Shown: positions 40,629 to 50,570, counted from the stretch's first letter. The stretch is DNA of 64,000 nt from Paulinella micropora (GCA_009731375.1 BJOX01000023.1:387677-451676); one strand, 5' to 3'. The notes: a model not told the origin generated them from the sequence alone. Program-made: numbers and translations.

Positions 40629-41085
40629 CCGGGGGGGATGCAGAGGGCCAGCTGCGCATGCTCGGGCCTAAAACCAAACCCCCTATAATGACGATTTTGT
40701 GTCCGCCGTTAATCGCGCGCAGCGCAAGGGCTACTAAACAGGCAACCAACTCCTGACCATGGCTGATGAAGTCCGGGCATGATGCAAAGGGTTGATGAAG
40801 TCGGGGTTGTAGAAGGTAACTCACAACGAGCGTGAACTCCTGAAACCTCGACTTGCGTGTGACATCATCTCCTTAGGGCACGCGCTCCTGGGGAGTGTTC
40901 TAGTGTTGTCCCGTATAGTTCAAAAGGGCTCGGCTACCTTTCGGCTTGAACTGGGCACAGACACCAACCACAGCGAGACAGTGGTTGGTGTGCAGCTTGG
41001 CCGGTGCTGAAAGTTCTTGTCCGCGGTAGTATAGGAGGCAATGGCTTTTCAAGCTAAGCCACGCCCATAGATTAAACATTAAACA
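40627..41085 (+). repeat. TATC-flanked dispersed repeat, copy 2
   Basis: Second copy of the unit at 21265-21710, in the same orientation and again with (TATC)n on both sides. It is more complete than copy 1 near 'cttgtccgcggtagtatag', where copy 1 has a gap. The boundaries 'gggggggatgcagagggcc' and 'attaaacatatctatc' are the same. Confidence 0.75.
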
Positions 41086-41117
<32 letters not shown>

Positions 41118-41271
41118 CATCTATCAATCCATCCATCTATCTATCTGAGAGAGAGAGAGAGAGAGAGAGAGAGGGAAAGTACTGAGTCAGACAATGACAT
41201 GCTCAAGGGAGGCAAAGACGTAGAAACCTACCACGAACCACGGTTCGATAATTTGCGACAGTTCTTAATAA

Positions 41272-41308
<37 letters not shown>

Positions 41309-41500
41309 TGTGTGTGAGAGGGGGGGGGGGGGGGGGNNNNNNNNNNNNNNNNNNNNNNNNNNNNNNNNNNNNNNNNNNNNNNNNNNNNNNNNNNNNNNNN
41401 NNNNNNNNNNNNNNNNNNNNNNNNNNNNNNNNNNNNNNNNNNNNNNNNNNNNNNNNNNNNNNNNGGGGGGGGGGGGGGGGGGGGGGGAGAATCATAAATT
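41086..41500. repeat. TATC, GA, GT and poly-G around a 128-N gap
   Basis: (TATC)n at 41087-41147, (GA)n at 41146-41173, (GT)n at 41274-41316, and poly-G on both sides of the gap 41337-41464. A short frame at 41180-41270 (VETYHEPRFDNLRQFL) could be an exon fragment but has no support. Confidence 0.8.
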
Positions 41501-41639
41501 GCTTGCAGCATCTGTGTTTTATCTTTCGTTGTAGACATTCTTTTTGATTTTCATGCACGCATGGATCAGATTATTTAAATTTCATAACTCTTGCTTGTGT
41601 TCATAGTCTTGTCTTTCAAATTTGGGAGGGAATATTTGT

Positions 41640-41688
41640 GACAAATGTGTGTGTGTGTGTGTGTGTGATTCATTTCTGTTCAAGGTTT

Positions 41689-41735
<47 letters not shown>
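41640..41735. repeat. (GT)n arrays
   Basis: Two (GT)n stretches separated by 'attcatttctgttcaaggtttgg'. No gene. Confidence 0.9.
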
Positions 41736-41821
41736 ATGTTGGTGGGGAACTCCCGCAGACACAGTTCCAATATCAGAAAAGGCAAAGCATTCTTTGGGAC
41801 TTTCGTAAATGATTGTTTTGT

Positions 41822-42205
41822 GTTAGGTGGGTGAGTGATCACATGATTTTTGAGGCAGTTCACTGCATTTGCTGTGAAGACAGTATAAAAAGTAGTGTTC
41901 AGCACTTCACTAAAATTTGTGTTAGGTGGGGTGTGTTGTCACTTGAACTTTAGGCAGTTCACTGCCTTTGGCCTTGAAGAGCGTGTAAAAAGTGATGTTC
42001 AGCACCCCACCGAAGTTTGTGTTAGGTGGGGTGTGTTGTCACCTGTCTTTTTGGGCAGTTCACTACCTTGGTCGTGAAGATAGTGTAAAAAGTAATGTTC
42101 AGCACCTCACCAAAATCCGAGGCTATGTTAGGTGGGGTGTGTAGACACTATAGTTTTGAGGAAATTTATGGCACAGTTCGTGATATATATAACCGATCTA
42201 GCTGG
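41822..42205. repeat. ~100 bp tandem repeat, four units
   Basis: Units begin 'gttaggtggg' at 41822, 41921, 42021 and 42127 (spacing 99, 100 and 106). Each contains 'gaggcagttcactgc'-like, 'gtgtaaaaagt' and 'atgttcagcacc' blocks. It is a minisatellite with no coding sense. Confidence 0.9.
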
Positions 42206-42274
42206 GCTGTGCAACAAATTCTTTAATTTTTGGTGTTTTTGAATTTCAACGTGTATACGGTTGTCCATACTTTA

Positions 42275-42278
42275 TCTT

Positions 42279-42336
<58 letters not shown>

Positions 42337-42497
42337 TTCTCTTTTTATCTTTCTTTCTCTCTCTCTCTCTCTCTCTCTCTCCCCGCTCTACCCCCCTCTC
42401 TCTCTCTCGCTCTATCTCTCTATCTATCTCTCTATCTCTCTCTCTATCTCTCTCTCTCGATCTCTCTCTCTCTCTCTCACTCTATCTCTCTCACACT
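42275..42497. repeat. (CT)n microsatellite
   Basis: About 220 bp of CT with short interruptions. The Ser/Leu ORFs here are artefacts. Confidence 0.95.
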
Positions 42498-42514
42498 ATG
42501 TTGACACGTCTCAA

Positions 42515-43640
42515 AATATTTTCCAAAATATAGACTATATTTCCCAAAAATATGTATTATTAATATTTTCTCAAAATAAAAGTTTCTGTCTTTGGAAATT
42601 TTTTTCCTTTTTGAGAATATTAATATTTCATACTTTTGGAAAATACTTCCTATTTTGGGAAAATATTTTCTACTTTGGAAAATCTCAGTTTAGAACAATA
42701 TTTAAACTTTAGGAAAATACTTTCCAATTTGTGCAAATATTTCCCACTTTGGAAATCTCAATTTATGAAAATATTTCCCCAAAATGTAAAATATTTTCAC
42801 AAAAAGTGAAATATTTTCCCAAAACTAAGACACAGTGAAGTGCTTCCAGCCTGGACTTATTCAATAAGTACTAAGTTATTAATATTAACAGAAAAAACTA
42901 CTTTTATTATTCAAGTCAACTAAAACTAATTTTCTTGTAAATTCGTGCTAAACTTACAACTCTACTCCAACTCTTGTTTGTCATCCTCATACCCCGATCA
43001 CGCTTTTTAATTATATCATAAAAGATTTCAATGCATAGCTGGAAATCACGATCCTGCATTTTTCCTGTGTAAAGTATTTTTTTTCTCTCTAACGTTAATT
43101 AACCATATACGAGGATTTCAATTGATACCATCATTTACAGATTCAAAACATGGAAATAAAAATGGAGGATTAGAAAGAAGACAATTTGCATGATAATTGA
43201 TATAATCATTTCCCCAGAAATGTACTATGTACCACATCCTTTTAACAAGTTTCACATGATGTTATCTGGATTTAACATGTTATTCTATTCCACCACGTAT
43301 TGTTTCCACTGGGCGTCACCTGGAATGCGAAAAAAAAAAAAAATGCAAGCGTCCTTTCTTTCAGTGAAAAGAAATCTATATATGCAAACAAAAACAAAAA
43401 CCAAAACAAAAAACCAAAACAAACCAAAACAAAAGGAGAAAAAAAACAAATAAATAAAATAAAAGAATAAAAATTATTTTCTGCATTGAAAATTCTCAGT
43501 TTGGGAAAATTTTCCAGTCTGGGAAAGTTTCCTAGACTGGGAAATTTTCCCATACTAGGAAATTTTCCCACTCTTGACAAAATTTCTTTGAATGTGAAAA
43601 TTTTCTAGTCACTAGAAAATTTTCCTAGTCTGTGAACATT
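42515..43640. repeat. Clusters of GGGAAAATTTTCCC-like palindromes
   Basis: Two clusters of short quasi-palindromes flank AT-rich DNA. 42515-42830 has many variants of 'ttcccaaaatattt' and 'ggaaaatattttc'. 43490-43630 has 'gggaaaattttcc', 'gggaaattttccc' and 'ctagaaaattttcctag'. The DNA between (42840-43480) is AT-rich and has no gene that I can support. Confidence 0.75.
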
Positions 43641-43908
43641 GTCAATGTAAAAGTGCATAAAATTCAACATTTACTCTACTAGCGATTTGGCGACGGGCGG
43701 CTTTCCATCCATTCCCAGGAATTCCTTATCATTGCTTCATGCCATACCGAACCTTTTCTTTATGTCTTCGCTCCGCTTGTCCCGCTCCTAATTGGTCCAT
43801 GCGACACTTTCTCTGTAGATCCAGGCATTGACGTAGCTTGCATTATCCTTAACCAGATGCTGCCTCAACCAAGCAGTGACGTTGAAAAGCATCATGCAGC
43901 GCTTACCT

Positions 43909-44480
43909 TCAAAATTTATAGTGGAAATTCTTCCGCAGCCTGTTTAGGCTGATCATGTCGCTGAAAACCTTCGCGTTCGCCTCCGCCGAGCCAGTATAAT
44001 GTTTCTGAAGTACTTCTTTGATCTTGCTGATTACGCTTGCATTTTTTTCTGGCACCAGACTGCACATACAGCACCCAGCAAACGGTAAATTCCAACATAA
44101 CATACGGAACAAATACTTATAATTAGCTATAGCCTACAATTACAACAAAGTTGCCTTAAGCTTGATCATGATATAACGCTGTGGAGGCTGCGGATCTTCC
44201 TCCTCGTCGTCCTCCTCCTATTCGTTCCTCCTATTCTTCCTGTGACTCAACCAAACCAGACTTATGCTTGCGAGGACGTTGACTTAGCTTTTTCGTGCTG
44301 GCCCAGAAAACAATTGTTTAAATTTAGTCTCAGACGCGTAAGGTTTCGATACCTCAATATTCAAATTCGTCGCGTCTGTTGCCTGCAGTGCACTGTTCTG
44401 CATCCTTCCCCCACGAGATATCTGAGCTGCAGCCTAGCTCTTTGTCACCATGGTCGTCACTCCCCTTCCTCCCTTTCTAC
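43909..44480 (-). CDS. Unknown protein frame interrupted only by UAR codons
   Basis: From about ATG 44418 on the minus strand the frame reads TDATNLNIEVSKPYASETK, TAA, VNVLASISL.., TAG, EEDDEEEDPQPPQRYIM, TAA, TAG, YKYLFRML, then EKNASVISKIKEVLQKHY and DMISLNRLRKNFHYKF to TGA at about 43912. 'gaaggtaagc' at the end could be a donor. Downstream, 43900-43680 holds LFNVTAWLRQHLVKDNASY in another frame, with a TAG and a TGA. It is either a decayed gene or a UAR-decoding gene. No family recognised. Confidence 0.35.
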
Positions 44481-44639
44481 CCTTTTTGACTCCCTTTTTG
44501 AACGTTTGAAAACCACGTGTCGCAAGAGAAACGTTATTCCCAAATGACCTACCTTTACCAAAATATCCTGTGTGATTGCCAAAATTGCTGCCTCCGGACC
44601 GCCATATCTAGTGTTTACCTCTCTTCTTATTCTTCTTCG

Positions 44640-45222
44640 TTTTTATCTCTCTCTCTCTCCCCCCCCCCCCCCCCCCCCCCTCCCTCCCCCCNNNNNNNNN
44701 NNNNNNNNNNNNNNNNNNNNNNNNNNNNNNNNNNNNNNNNNNNNNNNNNNNNNNNNNNNNNNNNNNNNNNNNNNNNNACCCACTCTCTCTCTTCTCTTCC
44801 TCTTCTTCCTTCTTATCCTTCTCCTTTTTCTCCTTCTCCTTCTTCTCTTCCTCCTCCTTCTCTTTCTTCTATTTCTTCTCCTTCTCCTTAAGCTTCTTCT
44901 TCTTCTTCTCATTCTTATCCTTCTTCTTTTTCCTCTTCTTATTCTTATTATTATTCTTTTTCTTCTTCTTCCTCCTCTACCTTTCTCTCTCTTCTATCTT
45001 TGTCTCTATCGTCTACTCTCTCTCTCTCTCCTCTTACTCTTCTTCTTCCCCCCCCCCCCCTCTCTCTCCATCTCCTCTCTCTCTCCTCTTCCTCTTCTTC
45101 TGTTTCTTCTTCTTCTTCTGCTTCTGCTTCTTCTCTTGCTTCTGCTTCTTCTTCTTCTTCTTCTTCTTCTTCTTCATCATCATCATAATCATCTTCTTCT
45201 TTTCTTCTTCTTCTTCGCGTCG
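44640..45222. repeat. CT, TTC and TTA repeats around an 86-N gap
   Basis: Poly-C and CT leading to the gap 44692-44777, then (TTC)/(CTT)-rich DNA to about 45210. No gene. Confidence 0.9.
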
Positions 45223-45282
45223 CCTATTCAGTTGGTAGAGAGACCCAGGCTTGTCAACGTTGTGTTAACATGTACAGACGAA
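45223..45282 (-). pseudogene. Decayed antisense LRR exon
   Basis: Minus-strand reading VNTTLTSLGLSTN, TGA, IGDA, which is the first half of a 28-residue LRR exon. The rest is replaced by the TTC repeat. It is paralogous to 45772-45854, which has the TGA at the same codon. Confidence 0.55.
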
Positions 45283-45360
45283 ACAAATATGATATGAAAT
45301 GCTACAGCCTGGTAGATGAAAAAGCAAGCACATGTGATGCGCAGTAGTAGACACTCCGCG

Positions 45361-45462
45361 AGCTTAACGTGACAGTTCATGAGAACTACATTCTAGTAGT
45401 TGAAAACACCCTTGTGAAGCTAGATTTGAAGAACAAAATTAGTGCTGAAGGGGCTGCTTCAG

Positions 45463-45465
<3 letters not shown>
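45361..45465 (+). pseudogene. LRR exon fragment cut by GA repeat, copy 1
   Basis: 'ctccgcgagcttaacgtgac' to 'gctgaaggggctgcttcaga', then (GA)n. The end reads NTLVKLDLKNKI.AEGAAS, the N-terminal two thirds of a ribonuclease-inhibitor type LRR. The GA repeat replaces the rest of the repeat unit. Copies 2 and 3 are at 46685 and 50571. Confidence 0.6.
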
Positions 45466-45515
<50 letters not shown>

Positions 45516-45683
45516 AAGAGACAAATACAATATACAGCAAATAGCATTGAAGTGATGCATACTTGAATATGTTGGCATGTTGAATATGAATGGTGCCACT
45601 GAGCACATATCTATGTGTATGAATATGTGTGTATATTCATGTTTCTTGTTTGGGTATGTGGGTGGGTGGAGAAAGAAATTTAG

Positions 45684-46518
45684 GTAAATAAGACTTTGAC
45701 TACTCTTCAATTGTGGGAAAACAAGATTGGTGATGAAGAAGCGTCGCACATAGCTGCAGCGCTTACGGTACCCGCAAGCTTCTCCAAGTGCCTGTGCCCC
45801 AGCGTCGCCTATTCAGTTCTTAAAGAGATCCAGGCTTGTCAACGTTTTATTAACATGTACAAGCGAAACAAATACGCTATGCAATGCTACCGCCCGCGCG
45901 GTAGCACTTTTTCAATGTTTTGTTTGTGTGAGTGCAGGTGAACAAAATGCTGCAAACTTTGTGGCTTGGTGACAATAACATTGGTGCTGATGGAGCTAAG
46001 GAAATCGCAGCAGCACTGAAGGTACCTGAAGAGCTAGGCCAATCGCCTTGGCGCCTTCAATCACAATATTGTTTGCACGCAAGCCGATGCTGCGAATACT
46101 ACTGTTTACCTACATGCAGTCAAAACATACCAGTGGAAAGTGCTACCGGCGCGGTAGCAGAACATTTATAATGAACATGATTTAGGTGAACACCAGCTTA
46201 ACTGAGCTTGTGTTGTTCAACAACAACATCGGACCAGAAGGAGCGAACCACATCGCAAAAGCACTGCAGGTACCTTAAGAGCTTCTCCGATTGCGTTTGC
46301 ACCATCACCAATTCTGTTGTCGCGTAGATTCAGCTCCCTCAGGGTTTGGTTGACCTATGAAACCCAATACATTGATACATGTATTGCTACCGCGGCGCGG
46401 TAGCATGTGAAAGACAAGCTTGTGGGTTGTTTAGGTGAACTCAACCCTCACCGCTCTCGATATTGGCAGGAACGTCATCGGACCACAAGGTGTGCAGTCA
46501 ATAGCAGATGCTATCAAG
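45684..46518 (+). CDS. Ribonuclease-inhibitor type LRR array, four sense exons
   Basis: Exons 45684-45767, 45938-46021, 46186-46269 and 46435-46518, each exactly 84 nt (28 codons), phase 0, with AG acceptors and GTACC donors. Each encodes one LRR: LTTLQLWENKIGDEEASH, LQTLWLGDNNIGADGAKE, LTELVLFNNNIGPEGANH, LTALDIGRNVIGPQGVQS. The spacing is 248-254 bp, so the exon plus intron was amplified as a unit. Such LRRs are found in NLR-type receptors and RanGAP-like proteins; no NACHT or other effector domain is seen here. The 'introns' hold LRR exons on the other strand. Confidence 0.75.
45772..45854 (-). pseudogene. Decayed antisense LRR exon beside sense exon 1
   Basis: Minus-strand reading LTSLDLFKN, TGA, IGDAGAQALGEA, ending at the same GTAC that serves as donor of sense exon 1. 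It has no AG acceptor upstream and an in-frame TGA, so it is not usable as an exon, unlike its three neighbours. Confidence 0.6.
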
Positions 46519-46656
46519 GTACCTTCAGAGCTTCGCCAAAGGCCCTCGCACCTTCTGCTCCAATATTGTTATCTTGCATGTCGAGCTCTTGAAGCGAACT
46601 ATTCATCTGCATGCAAAAATAAACTTGTTAGAGATGCTACCGCGCGGGCGGTAGCA
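45885..46656. repeat. Intronic GCTACCGCG hairpins in the LRR array
   Basis: Near-perfect palindromes tgctaccg..cggtagca at 45885-45906, 46141-46159, 46385-46405 and 46635-46656, with a fifth at 50521-50542 and a degenerate one at about 45300. Each lies 26-31 nt upstream of the next sense exon and between it and the acceptor of the antisense exon, so it marks the head-to-head junction of the unit. Confidence 0.8.
46026..46606 (-). CDS. Antisense LRR array, three intact exons
   Basis: Reading leftward: 46606-46523 (84 nt, acceptor 'tgcag'; LQELDMQDNNIGAEGARA), 46354-46274 (81 nt, acceptor 'catag'; LRELNLRDNRIGDGANA), 46109-46026 (84 nt, acceptor 'tgtag'; IRSIGLRANNIVIEGAKA). All are phase 0 with donors in GTACC. 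Each lies wholly inside an intron of the sense array. The last bases of a sense exon and of its antisense partner are separated by only the four bases GTAC. Open frames and splice borders are kept in all three. Whether both strands are transcribed is unknown. Confidence 0.65.
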
Positions 46657-46684
46657 TTGAAAAAGCAAGCACATGTGATATGCA

Positions 46685-46828
46685 GGAGTACACACTCCGT
46701 GATCTTAACGTGACAGTTCATGACAACTACATTATAGTAGTTGAAAACACCCTTGTGAAGCTCGATTTATTCTCACTTGTGAAGCTCGATTTGAAGAACA
46801 AAATTCGTGCTGAAGAGGCTGCTTCAGA
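46685..46828 (+). pseudogene. LRR exon fragment cut by GA repeat, copy 2
   Basis: Follows 'tgatatgcag' and reads YTLRDLNVTVHDNY then NTLVKLDLFSLVKLDLKNKI. It contains a small internal duplication of 'gtgaagctcgattt' and breaks into (GA)n after AEEAAS. It is the fifth unit of the sense array. Confidence 0.6.
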
Positions 46829-47052
46829 GAGAGAGAGAGAGAGAGAGATAGAGAGCGAGAGAGAGAGAGAGAAAGAGAGAGGGAAAGAAATACAATATAT
46901 AGCAAGTAGCATTCAAGTGATGCATACATGAATATGTTGGCATGTTGAATATGAATGGTGCCTATGAGCTCATATCCATCTGTATGAATATGTGTGTATA
47001 TGCATGTTTGTTGTTTGGGTATGTGGGTGGGTGGAGAAAGAAAGAGACAGAG

Positions 47053-47094
<42 letters not shown>

Positions 47095-47119
47095 GAGAGA
47101 GAGAGAGCGAGAGAGAAAG

Positions 47120-47167
<48 letters not shown>

Positions 47168-47273
47168 AGAGTGAGTGAGTGAGAGAGAAAGAGAGAGAGA
47201 TAGAGAGGTAGCATTTGTGTGTGTATCTGAGAGAGAAAGAGTGAGTGAGTGAGTGAGTGAGTGAGTACTAGTG

Positions 47274-47344
<71 letters not shown>

Positions 47345-47394
47345 GTGTGCGTGTGTGTGTGTGAGTGTGTGTGTGTGTGTGTGTGTATGTGTGT

Positions 47395-47467
<73 letters not shown>

Positions 47468-47472
47468 GGCTG

Positions 47473-47514
<42 letters not shown>

Positions 47515-47623
47515 CCGTTTCTCTTGTCACTCTCCCTCCCTCTCATCTCTATCGGTCTCTCCTCTCTCGATCTCTCCCTCTCTCTTAGACTGTTGTCTCT
47601 CCTCTCTCTTAGCTTCATGTCTG

Positions 47624-47693
<70 letters not shown>

Positions 47694-47745
47694 TCTCACT
47701 TTCCCACCCTCTAGATCTCTTCTCTCTCTTCTCCCTCTCTCTCAC
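46829..47745. repeat. GA, GT and CT microsatellites
   Basis: (GA)n at 46828-46886, 47040-47215 and 47395-47436, (GT)n at 47270-47305 and 47340-47394, and (CT)n at 47306-47340 and 47436-47720. Adjacent GA and CT blocks form long potential hairpins. A unique block at 46905-47035 ('gtgatgcatacatgaatatg' onward) recurs at 45552-45680 and 50776-50900. Confidence 0.9.
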
Positions 47746-48032
47746 ACATGTACACACAACTCACCTTCCCAATACATACATATACACATATACACACATA
47801 TATATTATACATACACATTTATATGTGCTCATACGTACTAATCATACAGAACATGTCAACATACTCACATAATATTATATATATATATATGTATGTGTGT
47901 GTGTGCTATGTGTGTGTGTGTGTGTGTGTGTTGTGTGTTCTGTGTGTGTGTGTGTGTGTGTGTATGTTGTGTGTTTGATCCAGCCTCCTTGAATGAATAT
48001 GCGCTCGATGATCTGGTTGACCTAATTTGCAG

Positions 48033-48248
48033 GACCATCCAAGCGTTACTTCAGTGGATCTGCGAGACAACAACTTGAGCGTGGAAAGCGGCTTAGCTTT
48101 GGCGTCAGTGGCAAAGCAAAATCCCCGCATCAAAGAGATGTGTGGGATTCCGCTTGATTCACTACGGGACAGCAAGACAACAAAGCTAAAGCTATCATCA
48201 GCCTCGTTGGGGCCTGCAGGAGCGGCCATTTTGGCTGAATTCTTGAAG
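48033..48248 (+). CDS. LRR exon, 72 codons
   Basis: Acceptor 'taatttgcag', exon 216 nt, donor 'gtcaat', phase 0. It encodes two ribonuclease-inhibitor type LRR-like segments (VTSVDLRDNNLSVESGLAL .. KLSSASLGPAGAAILAEF). It is preceded by a (GT)n tract and 'gatccagcctccttgaatg'. Inverted, damaged copies are at 48518-48595 and 51184-51440. Confidence 0.65.
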
Positions 48249-48364
48249 GTCAATTTACACCTCAGTAAGATAACATTTTGAAAAATGCATGTGCCGACAT
48301 ACACGCATATTGGGAATGCTTATTATTTGCTGTCGAACGTTACACAAAAAATATTTCATCTGTC

Positions 48365-48422
48365 TCTCTTTCTCTCTCTCTTTCTCTCTCTCTCATTCAC
48401 GCTCTCTCTATCTCTCTCTCTC

Positions 48423-48466
<44 letters not shown>

Positions 48467-48475
48467 TTCTCCACC
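48365..48475. repeat. (CT)n microsatellite between inverted LRR copies
   Basis: About 105 bp of CT, followed by 'ccacccacccacatacccaa', the reverse complement of intron sequence found at 47010-47035. It marks an inversion junction. Confidence 0.8.
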
Positions 48476-48517
48476 CACCCACATACCCAAACAACAAACA
48501 TGCATATACACACATAC

Positions 48518-48595
48518 CACTGACGCCAACGCCGAGCCGCTTTCCACGCTCAAGTTGTTGTCTCGCAGATCCACTGACGTAACGCTTGGATGATC
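48518..48595 (-). CDS. Inverted, truncated copy of the LRR exon
   Basis: Minus strand: acceptor 'taatttgcag' at 48596, 26 codons (VTSVDLRDNNLSVESGSAL ASV), then 'gtatgtgtg', which is a usable donor but derives from intron DNA like that at 46985. It is nearly identical to the first third of 48033-48248. Head-to-head with that exon, it forms an inverted repeat of about 80 bp arms. Confidence 0.55.
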
Positions 48596-48654
48596 CTGCA
48601 AATTAGGTCAACCAGAGCATCGAGCGCATATTCATTCAAGGAGGCTGGATCAAA

Positions 48655-48715
48655 CACACACACACACACAACACATAACACACAGGCACACACATAGACA
48701 CACACACACACACAT

Positions 48716-48768
<53 letters not shown>

Positions 48769-48770
48769 GA
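48655..48770. repeat. (CA)n and (TA)n tracts
   Basis: (CA)n at 48655-48717 and (TA)n at 48720-48765, inverted relative to the (GT)n and (TA)n at 47878-47965. Confidence 0.9.
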
Positions 48771-48914
48771 CTGTCCGACCATGGGGGTTGGACGCATTAC
48801 AAACAACATTATTTCGTCTCACCTGCTCTTATATTCACTCCTTCATTTGATACAATAAAAACATAAGGGTCAATATTACATTTAAGCATAAGGGTCAATA
48901 TTATTATAAATCAA

Positions 48915-49260
48915 TAATGCCTACCGCCGATGAACAATACGCAAACAGACAAAGGTATATCTCACGAAAATACAGAGACAGTTTTTCAATTTTAAGAATG
49001 CAAAAATACCAAAGGGAATATTATCAACAGAATAAAGAAAGAATAGCACAAAGAAAGAAGCAACATCGTCAATAAAATAAGGAAAAGATAAAGGAATACA
49101 ACAAAGCATATCACGAAAAGAAAAAGAATACAAATAGAAAACCACTTTCTGAAGAACGGAAATTAAAGAAAAAGTATATATGAAGAAATACAATGAGCAA
49201 CGAAAGAAACTTAAAGAACGATACGAGAAAAAATAGAGAGAAAAAGCAGACAAGAATATA
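48915..49260 (+). pseudogene. AT-rich relic of a Lys/Glu/Tyr repeat protein
   Basis: ATG at about 48917 reads MPTADEQYANRQRYISRKY then YQREYYQQNKERIAQRKK before TAA. The sense continues across stops as NKEKIKEYNKAYHEKKKEY and KLKKKYI. The 'YYxxNKEKI.EYKKxY' style repeat is seen in several protists and in large DNA viruses of algae. Composition is strongly AT-rich, unlike the LRR exons on both sides, so it may be an insertion. It is broken by stop codons. Confidence 0.45.
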
Positions 49261-49495
49261 GATAGATAGACTAGTTATTTTAACGAAAATAGAAAGCCTA
49301 TCTCTATGTGATCATATTAGCAAAATAATATCGTTATGACTGAGCCGATGCCACCAATTTGTGTCAAAAAGAATTTTTTGTCGATAGTCCAAGGAGAAAA
49401 GCAAAAAGCAAATTTATTTTTTTTCCCTTACTCGCGTGGCTATCGCCCCCTCCCCCCACGAACTTCGTTCGTTGCCCCCCTCCCCCGTTTTTGGC

Positions 49496-49905
49496 TTTGA
49501 TAATCATTTATGTATATAAACTTGTCTATTTGTGTATTAAATACAAGCACAGAAAAACAGAAAAACACACACAGGAAGACATGAAACACACACAGGAAGC
49601 ACAAAACATACTTATGTTTACAAAAATACAACAAACTAAGCAGGCTAAGGAAGATTTAGACTAAATAACGAAATAAACCATATAAAGGAAGTTTATATAC
49701 ATTTTTATGAAATAAAATGAGGTTTTTGTAGTTATTTCGTCTAAATCTTCCTTAGCCTGCTTAGTTTGTCGTATTTTTTGAAAACATATGTATGTTTTGT
49801 GCTTCCTGTGTGTGTTTCCTGTCTTCCTGTGTGTGTTTTTCTGTTTTTCTGTGCTTGTATTCAATACACGAATAGACAAATTTATATACATAAATAATCA
49901 TATAT
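49496..49905. mobile_element. Foldback element, ~170 bp inverted arms
   Basis: Arm 49496-49670 ('ataatcatttatgtatataa' to 'ctaaataacgaaataa') is matched in reverse by 49733-49905. The match includes 'cacacacaggaagac' / 'gtcttcctgtgtgtg' and 'aagcaggctaaggaag' / 'cttccttagcctgctt'. The loop is about 60 bp of AT-rich DNA. No coding capacity. Confidence 0.8.
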
Positions 49906-50095
49906 ATATATACATCAATATTATGTGAGTATGTTGACATGTTGTGTATGATTAGTACGTATGAGAACATATAAATGTGTATGTATAATATGTATATGTG
50001 TACATGTGTATATGCATGTTTTGGGAAGGTGAGTTGTGTGTACATGTGTGAGAGAGAGTGAGAAGAGAGAGAAGAGATCTAGACGGTAGGAAAGT

Positions 50096-50138
<43 letters not shown>

Positions 50139-50333
50139 GACAGAGAGAGAAGGAGCAGACAAGAAGCTAAGAGACAGGAGAGACAACAGTCTAAGAGAGG
50201 GAGAGATCGAGAGAGGAGAGACCGAGAGAGATGAGAGGGAGGGAGAGTGAGAAGAGAAACTGAGAGGAGAGAGAGATAGAGAGAGAGAGAGAGCAGCAGC
50301 GTCTCTCTCTCTCTCTCTATCTCTCTCTCACAC

Positions 50334-50366
<33 letters not shown>

Positions 50367-50372
50367 CGCACA

Positions 50373-50448
<76 letters not shown>

Positions 50449-50518
50449 CACATACACACACACAGACACACTAGTACTCACTCACTCACTCACTGTTTCT
50501 CTCTCAGATACACACACA
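49906..50518. repeat. Inverted copy of the 47.7-47.9 kb block, GA/CT/CA repeats
   Basis: 'ttatgtgagtatgttgacat' and what follows to 50090 is the reverse complement of 47700-47890; a third copy is at 51565-51720. Then come (GA)n, (CT)n and (CA)n to 50470. No gene. Confidence 0.8.
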
Positions 50519-50570
50519 AATGCTACCGCGCGCCGGGTAGCATTTAAAAAGCAAGCACATGTGATGTGCA

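Noticed and set aside
45222-45265. tRNA-like A box 'ttcagttggtagagag'
   Set aside because: No B box or acceptor stem pairs are found, and the sequence is the complement of an LRR exon shared with 45800-45855, where the A box is absent.
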